Source of the DNA: Verrucomicrobiota bacterium
GTDB lineage: Bacteria > Verrucomicrobiota > Verrucomicrobiia > Limisphaerales > UBA9464
Assembly (NCBI GenBank): GCA_947454705.1
Contig: CANGKZ010000023.1
Coordinates: 1-64,000 of the forward strand
DNA: 64,000 nucleotides
Reading direction: 5' to 3'
Below are positions 7,718 through 16,400 of the stretch, in pieces; positions within the stretch are counted from its first letter, which is position 1, and each line of letters opens with the position of its first letter. The translations under genes and the position numbers were made by a program. The notes under the pieces were generated by a model. It was not told the DNA's origin, ran no database searches, and was given only the letters and a program-made list of their open reading frames with translations.

Positions 7718-10700
7718 ATGATCGATCGTCTTATTAGCTGGTCACTGCACAATCGCACCATCGTTGCGATCGTGGCGCTCTTCCTGGCCGTCTGCGGCGC
7801 GTTCCAGATGAAGAGTGCGCGTGTGGATGCGATTCCCGATTTGAGCGAGAATCAGGTGATCGTCTTTGCCGATTGGCCGGGCCGGAGCCCTCAGGAGGTG
7901 GAAGACCAGATTACCTACCCGCTGTCGACCGGCCTGCAGGGGTTGGCGGGCGTGAAGACGGTTCGCGCTTCGTCCATGTTCGGATTCTCCTTTGTCACCG
8001 TTATTTTCGAAGATTCGGTCGACAACTATTTTGCGAGGTCCCGAATCCTCGAGAAGCTGAATTACATCGGAGAACAGCTTCCCGAGGGCGCCAAGCCGCA
8101 GTTGGGCCCGGACGCAAGCGGGTTGGGTTGGATCTACCAATACTACCTCAGGGTGGATCCGGCGAAGGCTCCCCAGGGCGGATATGATCTGGCCACTCTT
8201 CGATCCATCCAGGACTGGCAGATTCGCTATCAGTTGAATGGGATTCCCGGCGTCTCGGAAGTGGGAAGCCTAGGAGGATTTGTCCGGCAGTATCAGGTGG
8301 ATGTGAATCCGGCGAAGCTGCGTTTCCTGAAGGTGGGAATCCGGGAAGTGTCCGAGGCGCTTGAAAAGGCGAATGCCAACATCGGTGGCAAGACGCTCGA
8401 TGAAGGGAAAATGGAATTCATCGTTCGGGGAATCGGCCGTCTCAAGAACATCGAAGACATCGAAAACGTGGTCATCAAGGGAGGATCCCCCTCTCCGATT
8501 CGCGTTCGTGACGTGGCCCGTGTTGTGGTGGGCGGTGATTTTCGCCGCGGGGCCCTGGACTTCAATGGATCCGAAGCCGTGGGCGGAGTCATTGTGATGC
8601 GCAACGGTGGAAACTGTCGTGAAATCCTCGAACAGGTGAGGTCGAAGGTCACGGACCTGAATTCCACGCTCCCCGCGGGATTGTCGATTCAACCGTTTTA
8701 TGACCGGGGTCAGTTGATTGACCGGGCGGTGTCAACCCTGCGCCGCGCTCTGGTGGAGGAGGTTGTACTCGTTGCCCTGGCTCACATTCTCTTCCTCTGG
8801 CACTTCAGAAGCATCATCGCGGTCACGCTGCCGCTGCCGCTCGCCATCCTCGGGTCGTTTATCCTCATGCGGTACTTTGGTGTGGCGTCCAATATTATGT
8901 CCCTCGGAGGCCTGGCGATCGCAATCGGCGTGCTGGTCGATGCGGGAATCGTGGTCACCGAGAATGTCATCCGACACTTTGAAACCCTTGAAAACAAGCT
9001 TGGGCGACCCCTGAACCGGACGGAAGCGTTTGAAACCACCCTTCTCGCGTCGAAGCAGGTCGGCCGGCCCGTCTTCTTTGCGATGGTCATCATCCTCCTC
9101 GCCTTCATGCCGGTGTTCGTTCTCTCGGGTGAGGAGGGCAAGATGTTTCATCCCCTCGCGTTGACCAAGACCTTCGCCATGGCGCTTTCAACGGTGCTTT
9201 CCGTCACATTGGTTCCGGCACTTTGCACGGTTCTGGTGCGGGGGCCCTTCAAGAGCGAGGAGCAGAACTGGATCATGAACGGACTGCTGACGTTCTATAA
9301 GCCGGTCCTTCGATTTGCCCTGGGACGCGGGAAGTTAATTCTGTCGGTGTCATTGTTCACCCTCGGCGTGTCGCTCGCGCTGGTGATCGGGCTTCCCAAT
9401 TTACTCGTTCGGGGGATCAACGCAAACGACCACAAGTGGCTGGCCAGACTGGTATCCGGAGTTGGAAGCGAGTTCATGCCGACGCTGAACGAGGGAAGCT
9501 ACCTTTACATGCCGGTGCTGCCTCCTTCGCTCTCCATAACGGAGATCAAGCGCATCGTTTCGCTTCAGGACCAAATTCTTGCGGGCATTCCCGAAGTCCA
9601 ATCCGCCGCCGGAAAGCTGGGAAGATCGGAAACCGCCACCGATCCGGCTCCGGTTGAAATGATCGAGACGACGATCGAGCTGAAACCCTCCTCGGAATGG
9701 CGAAAGGGAAAAACCCAGGAGGACATCGTCAACGAGATCAATGAATCGTTGTCCAAGATTCCCGGATGCGTCCCGGGACTGCTGCATCCCATCGAAGGTC
9801 GAATCCTGATGCTGAACACCGGAATCCGGGCCCAGTTTGGCGTCAAGGTATTCGGGGATGACTTCAACAAGCTGCAGGATAAAGCGATGGAGATTGAGTC
9901 GGTGCTTCGCTCAATTCCGGGCGCCGCGGGTGCAGCCGCCATCCGGGTCAATTCTAAGCCGTATTTCAACGTGGAGTTGGATCACGAAGCGCTCTCCAAG
10001 TATGGAATTCCGCCGAGGGATGTTTTGGATGCTCTGGAACATGGAATTGGCGGACGCAGCGTGACGAAGGTATTGGAAGGCCGGGCCCGCTTTCCGGTTC
10101 AGGTTCGGTTTCAGGCCGAGGAACGCGAGGATTTGCAGCGCCTTGGGGACATCATCATCACCGGGGATGGCGGCGTTGCCGTTTCCCTGCGTGATGTGGC
10201 GAAGTTGCGGAGGGAAGTGGGGCCCACTGAAATCGGAAGCGAAAACGGCAAGCTTCGGGCCACCGTGCAGGCGAATGCGACGGGAAGAGATCCGGGAGGG
10301 TTTGCCAAGGAGGCCCTGAAACGAGTTCAGGAGTCGGTGAAACTTGATTCGGGAATGTTCCTCGAGTGGACCGGGCAGTATGAAAACCAGCTGCATGCCC
10401 AGAAGACCTTGCTTTGGATCGTTCCAACTGCGATCCTGATCATCTACCTCCTGTTGGTAAATGTGTACCGCTGTTTTGGGGAAGCGCTGCATGTGCTGCT
10501 TGCAGTGCCATTTGCCCTGACCGGTGGTTTTATCTTCCAATACCTCATGGGTTACCGGTTCAGCGTCGCTGTCTGGGTGGGGTATATCGCCCTCTTCGGT
10601 GTGGCGATCCAGACCGCCGTGGTGATGGTCATTTATCTGGACGAGGCGGTCGTGAAAATGAAGGCAATTCATGGCGCCCTTTTCAACCGCGAGCATCTCA

Positions 10701-10954
10701 GGGAGGCCGTGCTGCAAGGCGCGGTGCTGAGGTTGCGCCCCAAAATCATGACGGTTGCAACCACGGTCGCGGGACTTCTTCCGATCCTTTGGAGTTCGGA
10801 GGTCGGCTCGGAGATCATGAGAGCCCTCGCGGTTCCGGTGGTCGGTGGAATGCTGAGCAGTGCGGTTCACATCCTGATTATTACTCCGGCGATATTCTAT
10901 TGGATTCGACTTCGTCGGCTTGCGAATGAGGTCGATCGAGCGGTGGAGCGTTGA
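7718..10954 (+). CDS. cusA: CusA/CzcA-family heavy-metal RND efflux pump, probably Cu(I)/Ag(I)
   Basis: Inner-membrane proton-driven pump (1078 aa; MIDRLISWSLHNR start, 17 bases after cusB). Twelve hydrophobic segments and two large periplasmic loops match the HME-RND family. The three methionines that bind Cu(I)/Ag(I) in E. coli CusA (Met573, 623, 672) align with Met598 (YLYMP), Met648 (PVEMIETT) and Met698 (RILMLNTG) at nearly the same spacing, so copper or silver is a better guess than Zn/Co/Cd. Of the proton-relay residues, Asp405 corresponds to Asp408 (GVLVDAG) and Lys984 to Lys1009 (RLRPKIMT). The position of Glu939 is a glutamine, Gln965 (GVAIQTAVV). The gene ends the cus operon; a response regulator follows on the same strand. 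Confidence 0.93.
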   Translation: MIDRLISWSLHNRTIVAIVALFLAVCGAFQMKSARVDAIPDLSENQVIVFADWPGRSPQEVEDQITYPLSTGLQGLAGVKTVRASSMFGFSFVTVIFEDSVDNYFARSRILEKLNYIGEQLPEGAKPQLGPDASGLGWIYQYYLRVDPAKAPQGGYDLATLRSIQDWQIRYQLNGIPGVSEVGSLGGFVRQYQVDVNPAKLRFLKVGIREVSEALEKANANIGGKTLDEGKMEFIVRGIGRLKNIEDIENVVIKGGSPSPIRVRDVARVVVGGDFRRGALDFNGSEAVGGVIVMRNGGNCREILEQVRSKVTDLNSTLPAGLSIQPFYDRGQLIDRAVSTLRRALVEEVVLVALAHILFLWHFRSIIAVTLPLPLAILGSFILMRYFGVASNIMSLGGLAIAIGVLVDAGIVVTENVIRHFETLENKLGRPLNRTEAFETTLLASKQVGRPVFFAMVIILLAFMPVFVLSGEEGKMFHPLALTKTFAMALSTVLSVTLVPALCTVLVRGPFKSEEQNWIMNGLLTFYKPVLRFALGRGKLILSVSLFTLGVSLALVIGLPNLLVRGINANDHKWLARLVSGVGSEFMPTLNEGSYLYMPVLPPSLSITEIKRIVSLQDQILAGIPEVQSAAGKLGRSETATDPAPVEMIETTIELKPSSEWRKGKTQEDIVNEINESLSKIPGCVPGLLHPIEGRILMLNTGIRAQFGVKVFGDDFNKLQDKAMEIESVLRSIPGAAGAAAIRVNSKPYFNVELDHEALSKYGIPPRDVLDALEHGIGGRSVTKVLEGRARFPVQVRFQAEEREDLQRLGDIIITGDGGVAVSLRDVAKLRREVGPTEIGSENGKLRATVQANATGRDPGGFAKEALKRVQESVKLDSGMFLEWTGQYENQLHAQKTLLWIVPTAILIIYLLLVNVYRCFGEALHVLLAVPFALTGGFIFQYLMGYRFSVAVWVGYIALFGVAIQTAVVMVIYLDEAVVKMKAIHGALFNREHLREAVLQGAVLRLRPKIMTVATTVAGLLPILWSSEVGSEIMRALAVPVVGGMLSSAVHILIITPAIFYWIRLRRLANEVDRAVER

Positions 10955-10973
10955 TGCCTTCCACCGCCATCCC

Positions 10974-11002
10974 TTGACGATGCTCCGTGTGTTTCTTTTT
11001 AA
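10974..11002 (+). promoter_or_regulatory. Possible promoter of the response regulator gene
   Basis: TTGACG (10974-10979) and TTTTAA (10997-11002) are 17 bases apart, shortly upstream of the ATG at 11018. An AGGA ribosome-binding site lies at 11011-11014. This would let the regulator be expressed apart from the upstream pump genes. Confidence 0.4.
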
Positions 11003-11017
11003 CAATTTACAGGATAT

Positions 11018-11734
11018 ATGAATAAAATATTGGTCGTGGAAGACGATGTTCTTCTATTGGGCGCGATTGAGACCTTGCTGAAGCTTAGCGGTTTCGATGT
11101 GAAAACCTCGGTCGATGCGGAGAGCGCGATGGGGTTGATGGATTCCTTCAGGCCCGACCTGGTGGTTTGTGATCTGACGCTCCCTGGAAGCTCCGGTTTC
11201 TTACTGCTCCAGTGGATCCGCTCCTGCCCGGCGTACGACAGGGTTGCGTTCATCATTCTCACCGCGCGTACCGAACAGAAAATCTTCAGGGATGCGATGG
11301 GAGGCGGTGCGGACGATTTCCTGACCAAGCCTGTCACTTCGGAAGATCTCTTGGCGGCAATTAAATCACGTCTTGCCCGGGTTCCCAGGGAGGTTGTGTC
11401 CACCGGAATCTTGAACCAGCCAAAGGTCGATCTTTCGAATTCCCCGGTTGCGGGTTCCGGAGAGGGGGTTGCGACGAATCCATGGAACCTGACCCGACGC
11501 GAACAGGAATGCCTCAAGTGGTTGATTCGCGGAAAGACGAACGAAGATGTCAGCAAAATCCTTGGAATCGCCATCGGCACTCTGAAGCGTCATAATTTTA
11601 GCATCTTCTCGAAGCTTGGAGTGGAAAGCCGAACTGCGGCGGTGGTGTCAGTTCTGACCAATCCGGCACTCGTTCGATTGCTCAACGGGCTTCCCGATGG
11701 TGCTTCAATTCCAGCTGAGGAGGAGAAGGTCTGA
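11018..11734 (+). CDS. Two-component response regulator, NarL/FixJ type with LuxR HTH
   Basis: 238-aa cytoplasmic transcription regulator. Residues 3-120 are a receiver domain with the acidic pocket ED (residues 8-9), phosphoacceptor Asp52 (VVCDLTLPG), Thr82 (ILTAR) and Lys104 (FLTKP). After a linker, residues about 155-220 form a LuxR-type helix-turn-helix (LTRREQECLKWLIRGKTNEDV, then IGTLKRHN). No sensor kinase lies beside it, so it is an orphan in this window. It follows the metal pump by 63 bases, and control of that operon is a reasonable but unproven idea. An alternative is that it serves an unlinked kinase. Confidence 0.88.
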   Translation: MNKILVVEDDVLLLGAIETLLKLSGFDVKTSVDAESAMGLMDSFRPDLVVCDLTLPGSSGFLLLQWIRSCPAYDRVAFIILTARTEQKIFRDAMGGGADDFLTKPVTSEDLLAAIKSRLARVPREVVSTGILNQPKVDLSNSPVAGSGEGVATNPWNLTRREQECLKWLIRGKTNEDVSKILGIAIGTLKRHNFSIFSKLGVESRTAAVVSVLTNPALVRLLNGLPDGASIPAEEEKV

Positions 11735-12071
11735 AAGGGCGGTTCCATGCTCGGCGGCGAGCGGTTGGATCTAAATCTGGAAGTCAGCATCGGGACCCAT
11801 GCTGATGGACTCTGATCCCGATGCGTGGCCGGAGGATTTCAGTCTGACTCTTCGGTGAACCGATTCGCGACGGCCTCGTTGAGGGCTTCTGACCTCGGGC
11901 ACTGAAGCGTGCAGGACGCAAGTTTCGGTCGCTGTTCACCGAAGTTCGCCCTTTTGCCATCAAAGGCTTCGCCTGGTCCAGGCCGGAGCTTTTTCCAATC
12001 CGACTTGTGGGATCCTCCGCGCAAGCAGAGTCCTGCCGAATGGCGAGGCGCCAGCCGCGCCGGCGACACCT
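11735..12071. other. Intergenic region between convergent genes, with an inverted repeat
   Basis: It separates the response regulator from the convergent DUF1552 gene. A perfect 9-bp inverted repeat (GCATCGGGA at 11787-11795, TCCCGATGC at 11816-11824) with a 20-base loop could be an imperfect bidirectional terminator, but no T-run follows. Nothing else is recognisable. Confidence 0.45.
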
Positions 12072-13382
12072 TCAGATTTCTTCGAGCGCGCGGGTGGCGT
12101 CGCCGAACTTCGGGAGGCGCACGTTCATCTTGTCCATCATGGACAGGTAGAGACGGCACATCTGGCGTTCGGATTTGCCGGTGTAGTCGAGCACGCGTCC
12201 GCCGCGGATCCGTCCGCCGCCGCCGCCCAGCATCACCACCGGGAGCTGATCGGCATTGTGATTTCCGCTCATCATGCTCGAGCAATAGAGGATCATCGAG
12301 TTGTCGAGCAGCGTGCGCGGGCCTTCCTGGATTCCATCGAGCTTCTTCGCGATGTAGGCCAGTTGCTCGAGGAAGAACTGATTCACCTTGAGCCAGTCGG
12401 CGGTGTCGGAATGCGACAGCAAGTGGTGGATCATGTAGTCCACGCCCAGATGCGGGAAGCGCAGGGAAGAGTGGTCGTTGTTCAGCTTCAGCGTGCTGAT
12501 CCGCGTGGAATCGGTCTGGAATCCGAGCACCAGGATGTCGCACATGAGGCGCATGTGGTCGGCAATGTTCTGCGGGATGCCATCGGCCGGCCGGGGAATG
12601 TTCGGCTGGCTGAGGGTGGGTCGCCATCCCTGGAGCTCGCCTTTTTTGCCGGCGTTCTCGATGCGCACTTCGACGTCGCGAACCGAGTCGAGGTATTCGT
12701 CGAGCTTGCGCTGGTCGTTGCCGCTGATTTTGCGACGGAGATCGCCCGCATCGGCGATGACCGCATCGAGCACGCTCTTGTCGCCGCGGCTGACGCCATC
12801 CTTGAACAACCGGTCGAACGCGAGCGCGGGATATAGTTCCAGCGGCGTCGGAGTGGTCGGCGAGCTCCACGAGATGTGGGAGCTGTAGAGCATCGAGTAA
12901 TTCTTGTGCACCGACGGGTTCGACTTCTCGCAGGCCAGCACGAGGCTCGGCACCTTGGTGGACCGGCCGTAGCGCTGGGCCATCAACTGATCGATGCTGG
13001 TACCCGATTTGATCTCACCCCCGGAGGCCAGCGGCGCGCCGGAGAGGAGGTTGCCGGTCTGGGAGCTGTGGATGTTTCCCTTGAGCGCCTCCTCGTTGTA
13101 GAGGCCGCGGATGAACAGCATTTTCTCGCGAACGTCGTTCAACGGCGCGAGCACCTTGCCGAGTTCCATCTGGCGTCCCTCGCCCTTGGCCCACCATTCG
13201 CGGCTGTGAAATCCGTTGCCGGAAAACAGCACGGCGAGCCGCACCGGAGCTTCGCTTCCCGCAGTACCCGCGACCGCGGGTGCGGTGTCGCCCCACACGG
13301 GGAGCGATTCCATCCACGGGAGGGCGATCGACACGCCGACGCCGCGAAGGAAGGTGCGGCGACTGAAGGGGTGGGAGTTCAT
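12072..13382 (-). CDS. DUF1552 family protein, exported
   Basis: 436 aa, belonging to the DUF1552 family that is abundant in Planctomycetota, Verrucomicrobiota and Myxococcota; its biochemical role is unknown. The ATG at 13382 gives a twin-arginine-type leader (SRRTFLRGVGVSIALPW), so export of a folded protein by Tat is likely. The body contains the family's GNGFHSREWW region near residue 65, SIDQLMAQRYG in the middle, and LPVVMLGGGGGRIRGGR near the C-terminus. It lies 37 bases downstream of the DUF1592 cytochrome-like gene on the same strand. This pairing is common in these phyla and suggests a joint redox or degradative function in the periplasm. Confidence 0.88.
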   Translation of the reverse strand: MNSHPFSRRTFLRGVGVSIALPWMESLPVWGDTAPAVAGTAGSEAPVRLAVLFSGNGFHSREWWAKGEGRQMELGKVLAPLNDVREKMLFIRGLYNEEALKGNIHSSQTGNLLSGAPLASGGEIKSGTSIDQLMAQRYGRSTKVPSLVLACEKSNPSVHKNYSMLYSSHISWSSPTTPTPLELYPALAFDRLFKDGVSRGDKSVLDAVIADAGDLRRKISGNDQRKLDEYLDSVRDVEVRIENAGKKGELQGWRPTLSQPNIPRPADGIPQNIADHMRLMCDILVLGFQTDSTRISTLKLNNDHSSLRFPHLGVDYMIHHLLSHSDTADWLKVNQFFLEQLAYIAKKLDGIQEGPRTLLDNSMILYCSSMMSGNHNADQLPVVMLGGGGGRIRGGRVLDYTGKSERQMCRLYLSMMDKMNVRLPKFGDATRALEEI

Positions 13383-13419
13383 GGGATGATGCCTATGGGG
13401 TTTGAAATCAGCGGAAAGG

Positions 13420-16400
13420 TCAATCTTCAGGCGCGTGATCCGCACCGCGGATCTCCCGGAACTGACGGCTCCGGACCAGGACTTCGACGGCGGCTCCGAC
13501 GCGATAGTCATTCTGCTTCAGGCTTTCGCGCATGGATTGAATCAGCGGTCCGTCGGAGAGCTGGACCGAACGACCGAGCGCGTAGCCCAGAAGCTTCCGG
13601 CAGAACTGGCGCAGGAAGGCATCGCCCCGGCGGTGGAGCAGGTAATCGCGCAGCCCGTCCAGCCCCTCAAACTCCGCGCCATCGAGCACCTTCACGCGGG
13701 TGTCGATCTTGCGTCCGCCGAGGTCCAGATCGCGTTTGCGTCCGATGGCATCAAACGACTCCATGGAAAACCCAAAGGCGTCGATCCGCCGGTGGCACCC
13801 GGCGCAGCGCGGATCGGTGCTGTGCTTTTCGGTCAGCTGGCGGACGGTGAGCGTTTCCGTGGCCTCGTCCTCGGGCAGGCGTGGAACGTCCTTCGGCGGC
13901 TTGGGCAGCTTGTCGCCGAGGATGACTTCCGTGAGCCAGTTGCCGCGGAGGATCGGGCTGGTGCGCGACGCTCCGGACTGGGTGGAGAGGGTGCTGGCCT
14001 GGGCGAGGATGCCGCCGCGGGATTGGGCGCGGACGCCGTCCACCTTGCGCCACGCATCGCCGGTCACGCCGGGGATCCCGTAGTGCGCCGCCAACGGGCC
14101 GTTGAGGAAAGTGTAATCGGCATCGATCAAATTCGATACAGGCCGGTCCGATTGGAACAGGTCGGTGAGGAACTGGATGGTTTCCTCGTACATGGCGCCC
14201 TTGAGCGCGGTGAAGGTGGGGAAGTGGCGTTCGCTCTTTTCGCTCGATTGGTCGAAGGCGTACACGTGCAGCCAGGCGCATCCGAACTCGGTGGCCAGCC
14301 GGCGCACCTGTGGGGCTTTCAACATTCGGCGCGCCTGCGCGGCGAGCACATCGGGCTGCGTGAGGGTGCCGTTGGCCGCGAGTTTCTTGAGCTCGGCATC
14401 GGGCGCTGAGGACCACAGGAAGTAGCTGAGTCGATTCGCGAGTTCCCAGCTGCCGACCGGACCGGAATCCTTGCCGACGACAGGTGCTTCAGCCCGGTAG
14501 AGGAAGGCGGGCGACACCAGCACGCGGGCGAGGGCGAGGCGGATGGAATCTTCGTGCGACAAGTCCTCCTTGCGCAGCGCGGCGACCAGCGATTTGAGAT
14601 CGGCCCGTTCCGATTCCTTCAACGGCCGGCGGTACGCGCGTTCGGCGAATTCAATTACGGCATCGACATGACGCGGCTTGGTTTCCTCCAGTGTTTTCCG
14701 GAATTCCGCGGCGCGGCGCTGGATGGGTTCGCGTAGGGGTTCGAAGACCTTGGGATCCGCATCCTGCGTGGCGAACTGCCAGAGCTGCTCGAAGGCATCG
14801 ACCAGCGTGAGGGCATCCTGACTGACGAAGTGAAGCTCGGACCACAGCCGGTCGAGCGTGGCGCGCTGGGCGTCATCGAGCATCAGCCGGGCGAGGTGAT
14901 GATCCTCGCGGTAGAAGAGCGTGAGGGTGACCACCTCATCGACCGGCACGATCTTCGTGTAGCAAAGCGCGGCCGGGAAGAGGTCCCGGAATTGCGACAT
15001 GGCCGCTTCCATGCGTTTGCGCGCGGCACTGCCGTCGGTGACCAGCACCGGGTTATCCGATGCCACTTCACGGGCGCTGGTGGTCCATGGACCCGCGGCC
15101 GCGATCACCCGCGCATCGCCGGCCACCAGTCCACCGGTCAATCCCGCCGGAACCGCGCGGGAGCCGGGCGAGTCGCTGCCTTCGACGAGTCGCAACTGGA
15201 CGCTGCCCTCCGCTCCCTCGCCCGGGGCGAGGGTGCCGGTGGTGACGAGTTCGTATCCGGCGGCGAGTGAGGCCGGAATGCGAACCTCCATCACCGACGG
15301 TGCCTGCACCGCGAGGTCGAGCGGATCGATCGCGGCACCGCCGGGAAGGTGCCCGAAATCTCGGGCGCTCAAAATCGGTACGGATCCGGCGGCTCCGGAT
15401 TTGGCGCTGCGGGAGGAGCGCGAGGGTTTGGCCGCGGCGATTTCCTTCACCACTCCTGCGAGCGTGCCGCGGAGCAGGGGGCCGGAAGGGTTGGAGAGCT
15501 GGCGAAGCAATTGCGCGTCGGGACTGCCGGGGGCGGCGATCGTTTTGCCGGTCAGCAGCGCGCGCAGTTCCGCAGCGTGTTTCGTACGGGACTTGGGATC
15601 GGTCTCCGAACGCCAGCGGGCGAGCAACGATCCGGCCGGGGCCACGGGATCGGCCTCGGCGCCGCCCTTATCGGGTTCGGTGTAGAAGACCCACACGCCG
15701 GGATTGCCCAGGGCATCGGCGTGCGGATTCGCCGCGATGCCGTCGCCGGACACCTCGCGGGTGAGATTCCATTCGCGTCCGCCCTCGCGGGTTTCGCGGA
15801 GGACGAGTTCGACCGATGTGAGATCGCAGGAGTGATTGCCATCGCGCGGTCCTACGCGGAGCGAGACCAAGTCGCCGGGGCGGACGGTGATGGAATCAAC
15901 CGGGGCCGACTTGACCTCCTTGCCGCCCTGGGAGGTGCCGGCGCCGAGGCGCTGACGCATCGATCCGTGCTGGAGTTCCAACACCCAGGTTACGCCGTTG
16001 CCGCATTCCGGATGCGCGTGGGTGATCCGGGCCTCGACCCGAAGTGTACCAGAAATGGGGCTCTTCCAACCGACCGCAGCCTGGAGGGTGGGCGAGGGAT
16101 GCACGACCACCCCGTGGGCCTTGAGATTTCCCGGGATGCGAACCGCCTTGTCGGAGCGGTTGGCGAACACATTCGGTGTTTCCGGATTTCCCCAGCCCTG
16201 GACGAAGTCGAATCCGGAAACGTTCTCCACGCGGCGGGTGAACAGCGACTCGATGCGGACCGCAGTGTTGGTTTGGAGGCCGAGTCCGTCGAGCCAGGCC
16301 ACGAGCACCGCCGGTTCCACGCCGTGTTTGCGGGCGAGGACCGCGGGATCGAAGCCCTTTTCCGAGACCGCGGCCTCCGCAGCGGCGGCGAGGGCCTTGT

